Of a DNA stretch of 64,000 nucleotides, positions 23,430 to 35,167 are shown one piece after another. The stretch covers positions 1,116,001 to 1,180,000 of the forward strand of contig LR025083.1 in the NCBI GenBank assembly GCA_900380265.1, written 5' to 3'. The translations under genes were made by a program, and so were the position numbers. The notes beneath the pieces are model-generated. The model worked only from the letters and a program-made list of their open reading frames with translations. It searched no databases and was not told where the DNA came from. Within the stretch, counting starts at the first letter, position 1; the number at the start of each line of letters is the position of its first letter. This DNA comes from Serratia symbiotica. GTDB lineage: Bacteria > Pseudomonadota > Gammaproteobacteria > Enterobacterales > Enterobacteriaceae.

Positions 23430-24280
23430 TAGGCGCTATGCGGACTGAGAATTCCCATAGTGTTGGGAAATACACTTTAGTAAAAGCAGGATAATTTAGT
23501 TAGCGCTAACTAACAATCGGTGTTAAGTCACAAGCTAGTGTCAGACGCCTTGAAAAAAATCTTATTGCCTATGCACCTCAAGCTGAGGTGGTAGATTTGA
23601 ATTCTCTTTTTTTGGTAAAATATGGGGATAATAGGCATTATGAGAATAAATATTCTATATATCCAACCCAGGCAGCAGATACGGAACAGTTTGATAAATC
23701 ACTCAATAATCTTGGGTTCAGCGAATTGGAGCCGGTATATTGTGGTACGTGGGCCAGTTACCAGAAGGAACGTGGCTCCTGGTTTCGGTGGTTCAGAAGG
23801 GCACATGAGTGCTGTAATAATACTCAAAGGGCCTGCTATCATAAAGCAAAAACAAAAAAGATCCAGGATAATAGCAATCCTAATGTAAGATTATTAGGCA
23901 TAATAAGATGCGAAATCATCTCAGTGGGACCCATCGGCTCAGGCTGCTGTATTCTCGCGCCGCTTTATTTTCAAATCCTAACCCTTAGTCCAGGATGCTT
24001 ATTCCGGTTTGCAGTACCGGAAGTAATGTATCTTTGTACTGGTCATTGCTTATGAGCATTTTATCAGACTGATAGATACTACTAATTCGTCACATCCTCT
24101 CATACGCACAAGTGAGAGTATCGGCTGCATATTTCTATCTTCTTTGTATCTGGTATGCTTGTTGTGGCACTCAAGAACGTGCAGTTAGTCAAGGTGCAGT
24201 CAATGATCTGCGGCAGAATTTTAAGTGTCGCTAATAAAAATTCACAACAGGTTGCAATAATAATTGGCATATAGCTGTTT

Positions 24281-24317
24281 ACCCTAGACCCAGTCTAGAT
24301 AAGCCTGGGTCTAGGGT
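24281..24317. other. 13-bp inverted repeat, 11-nt loop
   Basis: ACCCTAGACCCAG pairs exactly with CTGGGTCTAGGGT across an 11-nt loop (24294-24304). It stands in gene-free DNA with no flanking reading frame to terminate. Confidence 0.65.
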
Positions 24318-24481
24318 TGATTAAATTACGCACTTTTTGATCGGCCTATCGGATTTGTATATAAAAATATTATTTATAAGTTTATTATCCCCTATTACGT
24401 ACCCGCACTGCAAGCCGCGGCTGCGATCTTATTTATTGGCATGTTAAATAATAAGAAAATCGTGTTTATCTACTAACTAAC

Positions 24482-24631
24482 TGCTTCATCCGGTTCCTCT
24501 TCAGTCCTCCCTATGGGAAAGGTAACCCAAACTATCGGCGCTTATCCTGGCTTTTTTCACGCGATCTCGCCAACCTGGGCACTATCTTGCAAACCATAGA
24601 TGCTCAGGCCGTTTTTATTTATGCTAAATAG
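24482..24631 (+). pseudogene. Unidentified 49-codon gene fragment
   Basis: An open stretch ending in TAG encodes a protein-like segment (YRRLSWLFSRDLANLGTILQ then TIDAQAVFIYAK). Upstream and downstream frames are closed. I do not recognise the family. Alternatives are a chance frame or a relic on the opposite strand, whose frames also look coherent here. Confidence 0.25.
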
Positions 24632-27600
24632 CGCGTACTGGCATGAAAATGCCGTATAGCGCGTGAATACGCTGTAGATACTACCTTAAAATTTCTATCA
24701 ACTTTTAATTGATCCTTCACTTACCCTTACCACTAAGTAGACGATGATCACTAACATCGACAGTAGAGTACTCTGCCGAGTACTGTCTTATCATTGAGTA
24801 CTCAAGGTTTGCTTATTACTGACTGATGCTATTTTCCGCACGTGCTAGCAGGAATCCTGATTGAGTTTGTACTCACTGATTCCGTGTGCAATCAGTGCTG
24901 TTTTTCTAGTATTATCTGTGTCGTAACTACTGGGTGCCTGACAGGCATAATTGAGTACAGGAAGGTAAGCTAATTATTCTCTCTAACATGTCCGCTCCAG
25001 ACTGCAGGAAACTGCTATTTTTCGTATTCATACCAATCAGTACCTGAGCTATATTATCGGTGATATGCCAGGTATTAGTGATAGTTAATCTAAGTAACGA
25101 GTATTAATCCTTAGTCCCAATTTAAGGGGACTATCGTTTAAAAGAAGGACTTCATATCTTGCTTTTCTCCATACCAAGCACATCTAACCACCCGCTTTGT
25201 GGAAATGCTGCATTAGGGTTAACTTTATCGAGTTACGCTGATACTTATCCTTCGGCTGAAGAGTTAAGTGGATTTGGTAATCACAATGCTAATTGTACAA
25301 TGTATTATTGCTTTATGATTGGAGATATTTGCCTGTGTAGTTAGCGTCAAACGGTACTTCAGTATTGCTTGGAAATGGCAAGCCACAACAGTCTCTATAT
25401 CAACGGTGCTACATGCCTAATTACTTGATCGTTCAAGTAATGTTGTGCGTCATTGCTTGCTTTCCAAGCAGATCAAATTGATTCAGCTGCATCAAGAGGC
25501 ATGAATCAAAGATCAATGACGCTAGCAGCACGCCTTTCATACGCTGCCGAGGCTTCTAATGGCAGATTTCTAAGTTTTAACCGTGTGTATCGTCTTTCCT
25601 TACTTTCGCCCTAGAGATACCCTTTGATGCTCGTAAAATATACAGCGGTATTATTCAGTCACAAACTTATATTATAAGTTATCAATTTATATTTTTGAAG
25701 AAAGCTTCTTATGATGCATGAATCGTATTCATTAGCGAGAAATCAATCTTTGTCTAGTATCAATACAGCATTATTGAGGAAGGATATCTTTCGTTCTCTT
25801 TTGTGGATACAAACTAGGAACGAAGAGTGGCTGATATTAGCAGTGACCGATAAACACTTGTAATATTTTGTTTCAAAAACATTACGAGCGTCTCAGACGC
25901 TAATTATACGCTATGTGTATTTTAAATCGTTGGATTAGCGCCTGCATTTAATTGGCATTCTGATCGCTCGTCTTGAGCGAGCTAGGCTTCATCCAAAGAG
26001 TGCTCGCGATGAGCGACGCCATAGTACTATTCCGGTTGAAGGTTTTACGTAATTTGAAATACTAACCGGGTTTTGCATTACATGATCGTTGGATTTTCAG
26101 TCATCGCCAGGCTGAAATAGCTAACTACACTGCCGTTCTCATACTATCCGCTACCTAGCGGCATTTATTCTCTATATGGTAAGCTAGGTGAATCATGCAA
26201 AACAGATATGTTTAGTTAGCACTATTAGATATTCATTAGACCATGACCAATCATGCACATGCGCATATGTTCATGATTTTTAACGTAATACCTCATTTAC
26301 TCTTATATAAATTAGGCATGCGGCAAGTTTTTTGGATATTTATATCGCAATATACACCGATGATGGCCATTTTTTTAGCACAACACAGCACTTAACGCAT
26401 CCATTAGTTGGAACATTGTTGGAAGAAATGGGTGCATCCTGTTAATTTAACATATTGTTATTCAATGAGCGCTGCCGTCTATAATAAACACGGTAGGTAA
26501 ACTGCATAATGTATTTTACTTTTGGAAATCAGCGGGCCCTGCATTGACAGCCTGCTCTTTACCATAGCGAACTCGGGAACGCTCAGCCCTAATAATGAAT
26601 CTTCTCGGTTTCATCACTTGCAGGAGTAGTTCAAGGAGTACAGAAATCGTATGATTATTTAATACCTACACTCACTATGTAGGTACAGTGGCTGATTTTA
26701 TCGCACTGCAAATCCTACTTCGTTTATTTTGTGGATTTGTTTACAGATCTAAGCGGTAACGCCTGAACATCAATTATCAGAATAACAATATTCGCAACTA
26801 ATTCTACTTAGTTACCTATAATTGGATGAAAGCCTAAAAACTGAAACCTGAGAGGGTTCTGCCGGACAGTAGTACCTTACTGACCTTGATTTGAAAGCTA
26901 ATGCCTTATAGGGTCTTGGCGTTCATTGTTAAAGTTAGCTTGGTGTTAATACCGGTGAGCAAACCCAGTAGTCTTGTACTGATTTTACAAGCTTAGTCTT
27001 GTGAGTAAGGTGGTGCCGTATGTACCCTATTTATGCTGACTTTGTTTAACCCGGTACTTTCTACCGGAAAGTCTGGACGGTCATCACTTTCGCTTCTCTC
27101 ATGTGTCTATAGGGGCAAATGCCAGTGGCCTTATAATTCAAAGATCTAATGCTTGGAATGTTCGTGAATACATGGCCACCTGCTTTGTTGCGGTGATGCT
27201 TTCATCTATGAAATAGCTCTTACCCCTTAATCCATCCAGGCTAAATAATGGTTGCTCAACCAATGGTATTAATCCATTGGATCCTAATCAGATAGCACTG
27301 TACTTACTATCAACCCCGGAGTTATGCTAGCATAGCAAGTGTTGACGATCAGTAACTCTCTCTATGCGGATAATACTGCTTTCAATGGCATTCCAGTGAA
27401 ATGCCATTTTTATCGCGCTATAGCCCAGCCGAGATGGTCCGTACTGTTCTCAATGTCAATATCTCTATAGTGGCTGACAGGATTAACAGCTAATTGATAA
27501 GCAATAGGCAAAACAGGGATGAATCACAAGTATAAAAGAAGAGTTATTTACTACTATCCTATCTTTAAGCAGGAAAGTAGGTATTACCTTAACACTCCAG

Positions 27601-28995
27601 ATTGTAACGAAAGCTTGAACAATTCTCTAAATGCTAAAAAGGATTTATTTTTTATGCCATTGTTTATTAAACTTTATTAGGATTTGACATCCTCTCAAGA
27701 TTACCCCATGGAAGCATTTATCTTCTTTGTCCAAAGAAATTGTGGCAGGGCTTATTTATAAAATTAGGCTCTTATCGATCTCTTAGGCAATACCTACGCA
27801 TAATCTTCCCTCCATGAAAACGATATTCGAGCTGGTTGTTATTATGCCTGCCTTCTGTCACCCGATACTTGACCATTGATTTTATTTGTATTACTGAGCA
27901 AACCCGTGCGACTTTTTACCGTAGTTCGGTGCTGCAACACCATAAAGATTAAGAGAGGATATGATGCGGGAGCTGTTTTATACCATTCAAAAACTAAAAT
28001 AAACGTACCGGCCATCTACAATCGCACGTTTTGCTTTGTTCGGTGTGAATAGGTTGCGCTGATGAACTCAGCTCTCACCAGAGAACTAGGCTTTTCAGCC
28101 AACTAAAAAATTTATATTTTTCATTAACACCCATAGGTGCATATGGTTTTTGTTGTGGAGTCTATTAGACAAGCATTTTTGATAAATAATTAGAACATGC
28201 AGATGAGAGCGGACCGCAGCAATAAAAATAGGACAGCAGTATTGCTGTTAATTGACAAAGGATTTAATACAAGTGGCCACTCTACTTCTGGCAGAATTCG
28301 GACCAGACGTCTCACTAGCTTTTAGGCCTGAGAAGGGAAAATATTATTTAGTTATAAGTCTGTATTAGGATGAGTATTAAATTATTAAGCTAATACTAGC
28401 TCACATTGTTAAAAATACTGGGACTAACTACGAAGAGAGATGACGCCCATCTAAGTGGATCGGAAAGTAGACGGGAAAAGAGGAAAATGCCAAGTGCACA
28501 GACTGGCCATCATAGACCTGATTCGCATACAAAGGATCGAGTTATGCTAATTTTACTCGGAAATAGAATGAAGTGAGAGAGCCGCTAAATAGCGAATTGC
28601 TAAAGAATAGGTGAGCTATATGCTGATAATGGACAGAACTGGAAATAGAAAGAACGCTAAGATGTGATCTCGGTGTACAAACCTGCTGCGGGTGGCTCAC
28701 ACACTCCGAATAGCTGGCTTGAGGCACAGCCAGATCACCTCTCCTATCAGCTGAGTTTAAACGGTGCGCTAACCCATAGGATTCGATTCCTGAGAACGTA
28801 AGAGTGTGCTTATTTGGGTAGTCTTTCCTGCCAGACTGAAGAGTCTATATGAAGATCTGCATGGATGATATTAATGGGTAACATGGGCAAGTTCCCGCGA
28901 GGCGGGAAAGGTAAAATCATACAATATGCTAATAATTAGTGCTAGTTACGTAAGACAACCAGCACTAGGTTCTATTCTGGTTTCTTTCCGAGTAA

Positions 28996-29874
28996 TCACT
29001 TCAGGTACTGGTTACGACGTAGCGCTTCAATACGCTTATCAAGCGGTGGGTGTGACATGAGGAGTGCGCTGAACGACTTAGATTTGCCGTTGATACAAAA
29101 TGCCAGCAGGCTGCTTACTTCTTGTGGTTCATAGCTTGTTTTTAAACGCTGTAACGCCGCGATCATCTTGTTGCGCCCCACTAATTTGGCAGAACCTGCA
29201 TCAGCATAGAACTCACGATGCCGTGAGAACCACATGGTGATGATAGTGGCAAGAATACCAAAAACCAACTCTAGCGCCATCGATAACACAAAATAGATAA
29301 CGGGATTACCGTTATTTTCCTCTTCGCCATCCCGCTGATTCAGGAAACTAGCCGCCGCCTGTGCAATCATACGCGAGAGGAAGATAACGAAGGTATTCAC
29401 AATTCCTTGTATCAGTGTCATGGTCACCATATCTCCATTGGAGATATGGCTAATTTCATGCGCGACCACTGCTTCCGCTTCCTCTCGGGTCATGTGTTGC
29501 AACAACCCAGTGCTAACGGCAATCAACGAGGCATTGCGTCGCGCACCAGTAGCGAAGGCGTTAATGTCAGTGGCCTGATAGGTAGCAACCTGTGGAGTGG
29601 CGATACCTGCCTGGTGAGATTGACGCCGCACCGTTTCTAACAGCCAGTTCTCACTTTCGGTGCGGGGCACTTCAATTATTTCTCCCCCGACCGTGCGCAG
29701 AGCCATCCATTTTGACATAAGTAACGATATAAAAGCACCGCAAAATCCGAATAGACCAGCCATAGTCATCAGACCCTGAACACTACTGGACTGAATCCCT
29801 GTCAGGCTAAGTACTAGCCCAAACACTAACATCACCGCCAGGTTGGTGAGTAGGAACAGAGCTATACGCATCAT
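28996..29874 (-). CDS. htpX: Heat-shock membrane metalloprotease HtpX
   Basis: HtpX is an inner-membrane zinc protease of the M48 family that degrades misfolded membrane proteins alongside FtsH. The 292-residue protein has two N-terminal membrane segments (about 4-25 and 35-55), the zinc motif HEISH (139-143), two further membrane segments (about 155-175 and 193-215) and the third zinc ligand Glu221 in [10 protein letters not shown]. It starts [15 protein letters not shown], as in E. coli, with GAGG 11 bases upstream of the first ATG. It is the sole survivor of the msrC-proQ-prc-htpX block, whose other members lie upstream as pseudogenes, so it must now rely on its own promoter. CCCTATTCCCATTGATG just upstream recalls a sigma-32 -10 element, but no convincing -35 was found. 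Confidence 0.97.
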   Translation of the reverse strand: MMRIALFLLTNLAVMLVFGLVLSLTGIQSSSVQGLMTMAGLFGFCGAFISLLMSKWMALRTVGGEIIEVPRTESENWLLETVRRQSHQAGIATPQVATYQATDINAFATGARRNASLIAVSTGLLQHMTREEAEAVVAHEISHISNGDMVTMTLIQGIVNTFVIFLSRMIAQAAASFLNQRDGEEENNGNPVIYFVLSMALELVFGILATIITMWFSRHREFYADAGSAKLVGRNKMIAALQRLKTSYEPQEVSSLLAFCINGKSKSFSALLMSHPPLDKRIEALRRNQYLK

Positions 29875-30166
29875 AAAATATTTTTCCTCATCAATGGGAA
29901 TAGGGACTTACGTACAGTAGCTTAGACACGTGTGGCTATTTATTACAGTTTTAATAATCATGCAGTATTGCCTAATTGTATAAATATGAACTAGGAACAA
30001 TAGTATGTGATCTGAATTTAAAAATACAAACAAATAATATATTTAAGTAGCATTTATAGGAAATCAGCAGCGTTTCTCCTTAAAGTAACAACTCAGATAA
30101 ATATATTACTACTTATAAAGAGAGTGAATAGGCACAACTTTGGTCAGATACCTGAAAACACAAAAC

Positions 30167-30194
30167 CGAAAGTCAGTAATTTCACTGACTTTCG
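30167..30194 (-). terminator. Relic terminator of prc
   Basis: CGAAAGTCAGT and ACTGACTTTCG form an 11-bp stem with a 6-nt loop. On the minus strand it is followed by GTTTTGTGTTTTC, a decayed U-tract. It lies just past the end of the prc pseudogene and upstream of htpX, where a prc terminator would sit. The stem is perfect although the gene it served is ruined. Confidence 0.6.
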
Positions 30195-30199
30195 TTAAA

Positions 30200-32210
30200 C
30201 CAAAAGTACGCTTTAACGATACATAAGTGGTCTTAAATGGTACTTATGATTTTGAATTAACTTATCTTTCCAAAGTTTGCCAGAAGCAGTGCTATAGAAA
30301 CGGTTATGATCATATACAGATCAGGTACTAATAATCGTCTGGAAATAATCTATAGATTTAAGCGTTTTCTTAGGAATACGCATAAAACGACTATTGAATC
30401 GGAGCAGGCGGATTGCATCATAGGCGTCGTTACCGTTCTGACGCCACGCCCTCTTAAGTAAGATACTGTTACCATTATCCTGCAATGTCCTACAATTTGT
30501 AATATCATGCATCATATACTAAAGCTAAGTGCTCTTGCCATACGCTGCTAATGCCCTCTGATGGTTTAGACATAAATGCTGTCATATCCCCTGCTATGAC
30601 ATGAGCCGGTAGCTTTAATGCTATCCCACGCTATTTCATTATCTTTGAATGCTTCACCAATTTTTGTTGGATCAAGGCAGATTGGGTTCATAATGTTTGG
30701 TGTTACTCCTATTCGTTGAACATTGCCACTGTTTTGACGGTATAATTTCTGAATGAGTATAGTACACCATTCTTTGTTATGAACACTCAAGTCGCAGTAT
30801 TTGATCATAAATGCAGTTCAGAAACTAATACTCCTCACCGTACCTTTATCGCATGTTGGTCACTCAACGATCAACTCGCGGCCATAGTCCTGCGTCGCTC
30901 CCGCAAAGATCTTAGAAGAAAAGCCGCTATAAAAGGCTAATCACACCACCAGTGGGACTGTATAGTCAGCGACGACAGTAGTATCAGTATCTTTACCTGG
31001 TTTAGTGCTTACTGCTACGCACCTAGTCCACTGGAGCGATTGGTATGAATAATCATGACAACAGTACTGGTTGGGTGAACGTACGCCGTGATTGGGACGT
31101 AGATCGAGACTTATACTTTTACGTTCTAGTTAGCGCCTCTGTCATTGGACTTGCGCATTATTGGTTATCCCAGGTAACAGCTAAGGATATAGAGTGCCAC
31201 AGTTTCTCTTGGAAACAGTGATAGTTATTTCTTCCGCGTAGTCTTCTAACAGAAGCGATCTCGGTCAGAATAAGCATGAGAGTTTTAACCTTGTTCTGAA
31301 AGGGAGTATCGCCAGGGTCATTTAACTGTTATTCGACTATTTAATTAGAGCCTGGTAGCAGTCAGACGATCGATATTCGCGTTTACCATATCGTTAGCTT
31401 CCTTGATAACCCTACAATAAGTTCACCCACTGTGATTGGCGTGCTCTTGGCTATGTACTCACTCAGTGCCATAGAATGAATTAAGCTACAATCGTCCTTT
31501 ATCTTCAATATTCAAGCAAGACCTTCTCATCACAGGTTCATTGGGTGTTGAAATCTCGGTATTACCTGGGACATGTGATGTGTATGAGTCGATTGCTGTG
31601 AAAAGCGTGCATGCCGAGAGGAATGCATCCTCACTTTGATTTTTATTCAGCTGTTGCATTATAAGCTCATAATGCTTGGTTGGCTTGCCACGGCTTTATT
31701 GGTTAGGTTAGCTAGCTAGTTTTAGATTTGAGTAGGCATCAGTGACTTTGCATCCCAAAGTCAATCTAACCCCTCGACTGTGCTGTTGGCTAGGGTGCTG
31801 TCTTAGGTTAAGATTGATAGCATTGATGCCGGTTAAGTGCATTAGTTTGTCTAGTGTTTACAATGCATAGATGTAACGTTCAAATTGTTGATTTCATACT
31901 GAATTCTACAGATAGAAAAAGTATGCTACTTAGCATTTTTAGATCTTCATCCTCTGTGTTTTTACTTGCAACTCTTGTATATCGTCAGTATTTAATACAT
32001 TTGAATTGTAGTCAAACATATTTGGTTACCGATCAAAGGTCTAACAAGAAAATTCTACATTAAGGGTTAGCTTTAGATAATGAGAACAAATAAGTCGCGA
32101 GTCTACAGGTGAGTAACTGTAGCATGCTGTGTTTCCTGATACATTTGAGGTGGTTTAGTGATAAGGGTATTGCTTGTTTCCTCTCTAAAACTACCACTCT
32201 CGCACAACAA
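30200..32210 (-). pseudogene. prc: Tail-specific periplasmic protease, pseudogene
   Basis: Prc (Tsp) is the periplasmic serine protease that trims FtsI and degrades ssrA-tagged and other proteins. Three blocks align with E. coli Prc in order on the minus strand. At 30837-30960 is the catalytic region, with PLVV then a stop and later IFAGATQDYGRELIVE then another stop; the SASASE active-site segment is degraded to YSGFSSK. At 30608-30769 is IQKLYRQNSGN then IGVTPNIMNP and KDNEIAWDSIKAT. At 30339-30485 is AIRLLRFNSRFMRIPKKTLK. The blocks sit in different frames, so there are several frameshifts. Outer limits are estimated from the length of Prc (about 680 residues); the N-terminal half was not read in detail. 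Confidence 0.85.
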
Positions 32211-32229
32211 ATGCACTACTACTCTTAAT

Positions 32230-32898
32230 CTGATCAATAAATTCATGTGCTATGTGCCTTCGTGTCAGAACTGTAAGCCTGCTGTGTTTGGAATCACTCC
32301 CAACCAGAAAGCAAGTTGCGTAGGAACTTGTATTCGCACTACCCAATAGGATTTCAACATCACGCTCTTACCTGTCCTGAATTTCATCTCTTGGCTCATT
32401 GTGAGTTTGGAACTATCGGCCACAAGCGAATAGCACTGCCGGCTCGCTTATTTTGAGATTGCTCGTTGAGGTTGACGGACTTTCCGGGAAGCAGCTTTCA
32501 GTTCTCTATTATCATCAGATCTTTGCGCTTAGGTCTTGCATTATGCTTTTAGCGTTGTATTATGTGCGTATTACCTGAATGCATACTAGGTGTTGTGCAG
32601 GTGTTTGGCTAGCATGATAAACATGCTTCTGCTCTAACTGCCTGTAGGTATTTCAGTACAGAAGGATTTTTGCCCGACCACCTTGATACCATACAAGTAC
32701 TGGTAACTGCACGTATACAGGTAGAACGCCCTCCTCAGGTGCATTTCCTGAAGGATTCTTCATCCACAAACTAACTAAATCTTGAAAAATAAAAATCTTA
32801 AGCGTATGAACTTTATCTTTGTCACTAAATAGTGTGGACTTATTTAGCAAGAATAGTAATGGCTGCGTTAGCAGCGTGCCAATTCCTGTGATTTCCAT
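32230..32898 (-). pseudogene. proQ: RNA chaperone ProQ, pseudogene
   Basis: ProQ is a FinO-domain RNA chaperone. The relic starts at ATG 32896-32898, and its frame reads LKIFIFQDLV, matching LKIGIFQDLV of ProQ at the right distance from the start. After a frameshift, another frame continues LRRAFYLYTCSYQYLYGIK, matching the ProQ segment LRSALRLYTSSWRYLYGVK. The linker and C-terminal domain were not resolved; the 3' limit is estimated from the family length (about 232 residues). Upstream is the msrC relic and downstream the prc relic, as in E. coli. Confidence 0.8.
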
Positions 32899-32949
32899 TA
32901 AATTCCTAATTGAAATGGTTTGCCAACAGTCTTGGGATGCATAGGCGTT

Positions 32950-33500
32950 GTTATAATGACGCGATCGACACAGCCGCTTTAACCCTAGATCAACTTTCAG
33001 AAATAGTAATGTATTTCGCACTATCACACATTTCCGATTGTTCATAAAGTCTCGCCAGCACTGTTTTTGTGCCAACGTATCTTTTTATCAAAAGGTTGAT
33101 AACCTGTGCTATCAATATCGAGAAAGCTAATAAGTCGGCTATTCACGTACAGCGGTATTATCATTGCCGCATTACTGCTATATCGCAGGTGATATGGAGG
33201 AGAATATATCAGGATCATAAATGAGTTGCATGTGCTTGCCAATATAGATCTAGTACTTACATTACCTTTACCAAGCGTAAAGCGTACGCAAACAATTTTT
33301 CTTTAAAGCATGCTGAGCAATAGCTCATTATCATCCACCAGATAAAACCCAAGCCACTTTAGGAGATCCAACTGTTGTTGGAGGAGTGGCTGGAATACAA
33401 GAATATTGCATATAGTGATTTTTCTCCTCTACTACTGTACTGAACTCACGTTTATATTGTATAGCATTGTGATTTTGTCATATATTAATCATTAAATCCT
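32950..33500 (-). pseudogene. msrC: Free methionine-(R)-sulfoxide reductase, pseudogene
   Basis: MsrC is a GAF-domain reductase of free methionine sulfoxide. On the minus strand, around 33290-33400, a frame reads LLKWLGFYLVDDNELLLSML, a stop, then RKIVCVRFTLGKG. This matches the E. coli stretch with INWAGFYLLEDD and GKIACVRIPVGRG. At about 33090-33190 another frame reads SSNAAMIIPLYVNSRLISF then LDIDST, matching ASNSEIVLPLVVKNQIIGV then LDIDST. The catalytic cysteine region between them (VCGTAV and IACDAAS) is lost. The start is not visible; limits are approximate. It is the first member of the eroded msrC-proQ-prc-htpX block. Confidence 0.75.
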
Positions 33501-35131
33501 TAAGCTATAAAATATAAATAGAAGCCTAATACTGAGTGCCTATCAATAAACACAAATACATTAGGGCACAAAGTGAATTTTTAGTTATGCCGAACTCTAC
33601 TCGGCGGAACGACTTTAGCGAACTAATATTTCCTGCTGCTACTTCTAGAACCTAATGGTATTTAACAGCACTATATGTCCACTACTACTCGGTAGTACAT
33701 ATACCAGTTCTACATTGCGCTCGAACCTAGGCTTTTATTATTATGTGATAATTCGCCATTAGCCAAATTCGTCCTTTCTTGACGTAATCCGAGTCGGCAT
33801 ATCTGCTGAAGTCTCAATGGATTATTTGATCGACGACTACAATCCCTCTACGTACAATCTGCGACAAATTACCCCAATACTAGTCTAGTATTGCCGATTT
33901 TATCGTTGCTACAAGATAGGCTGCGGGTTATAAGCAATCATGTGTTATTTAGAAGATTTTTGGGTTAATTGCAAAGATTAATCACCTCTATCTGCTAGCA
34001 TTGTTGAGCATTGTAGTGATTTTCCCTATATTCAGGATTCAAGAAACCCACTCTTCCTTCCGGTCATGCTGTGGCTGGTTTTATGGAGGTAAATCACACT
34101 GTGTGCTGGATCTTCCTGCGTAACCAGACTCCAAAACCACCTAAATTGTGGTACTAAGTCACAATCAAGGCGGCGTCTTCGCCAACCAAATACCTCTCAT
34201 TAGGTTAAAGTGCTATGTATCAACCTAAGCTGCTGTCGGGTAAAAGTCGACACCGCACCTATTTTATGTCTGGTAATGTTAGAGTGCATTAACGAAATGC
34301 TTTAACAGTTTTCACTTAGGTGGAGTCCCTTTGTTGCAAAGGTCTGTTAAATCACAACATTGATCATGCGTAACTGATCCAAAAAAATCATTGCCGAGAT
34401 AGCCGATAAATCTAATGTGAATTAATCGATAGCGTTTTTTAAGAATTAGGGCAGTCGGCGAGATAGGCTATTCCACTTACACTCTCAACGCCCAGGAGCT
34501 TTAGTAAAATATATGATTCCTTCTAATAGAAGTCGGTGGCGCATTTAGCGTCACAATGGCAGGTGCTGTTCCCCGCCGCACACTAAGGACTGAATTATTA
34601 GGGCGTTCTACATGTGTTTCTGAAAATGTATGGCAGCGAAGGTTTCTCTATTTCAAAATTGACCATGCAACCATATCATCATTTGATTAGCAAAGCTGCA
34701 CCGCTATAAATTGGGTAAAGCTCCGTACACCTTGCTTCAGTGAATAATTATCTGAGATCTGCTAAATAGCAGTGGTTTTGAGCTTAGGTTTTGACAAAAG
34801 CAGCTAGTTTTAAGTGCGAGAATAGGATGAAATATGTCTGTTCAAAACAGAGATAGAGCAATAGGTCAGTGAAGTATCGGCTTCAAACATGAGCTAAAAG
34901 CACTTGGAATATTTTCCACAAGGCTTCTTCTGCCATCATAAGATAACGCCGATCATGCTGAACGGATCGAATGGCTTAATCCGGTTTAAGTTGCATGCCA
35001 AATTAGTAGAGGGATGTTATCATACGAGCGATCTTTAACCCTAGCAGCAACCCGGGCGGTTGCATTATGACTTATCAATAAGAGTATGCGCGAGATCGTC
35101 TGAAATCAAGTTGTTTATTTTAGTTCTGATA

Positions 35132-35167
35132 TATCCTCTTACTAAGAGGATAATAGCCCTGGCTATT
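35132..35167. other. Two adjacent palindromes
   Basis: TATCCTCTTA-C-TAAGAGGATA (10-bp arms) is directly followed by AATAGCC-CT-GGCTATT (7-bp arms), sharing one base. The loops are too short for an ordinary RNA hairpin at full pairing, so a DNA cruciform or binding-site origin is possible; a decayed pair of terminators is the alternative. Confidence 0.55.

Larger units (their letters stand above)
22450..28995. other. Decayed DNA with hairpins, no intact gene
   Basis: No intact gene. Two overlapping plus-strand frames at 23588-24055 and 23622-23888 are open but show no family resemblance, and both being open argues for chance. Strong stem-loops occur at 23401-23429 and 24281-24317, with smaller ones near 23077-23098 and at 28890-28910 (TTCCCGC-GAG-GCGGGAA, about 90 bases past the htpX stop). 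The htpX-proximal region carries no readable kdgR, which follows htpX in E. coli. Confidence 0.5.

Noticed and set aside
23588-24055. 155-codon plus-strand open frame, the longest outside the real genes
   Set aside because: A second frame over the same DNA is also open, the translation shows no family signature or consistent composition, and there is no ribosome binding site. A chance frame is more likely.
28775-28800. tRNA-like T-arm (GATTCGATTCCT)
   Set aside because: No acceptor stem, anticodon arm or CCA end could be fitted around it.
33560-33720. Possible letA (yebS) pseudogene divergent from msrC
   Set aside because: A CxxC-like region can be imagined only by allowing several substitutions and an indel; not better than chance by eye.
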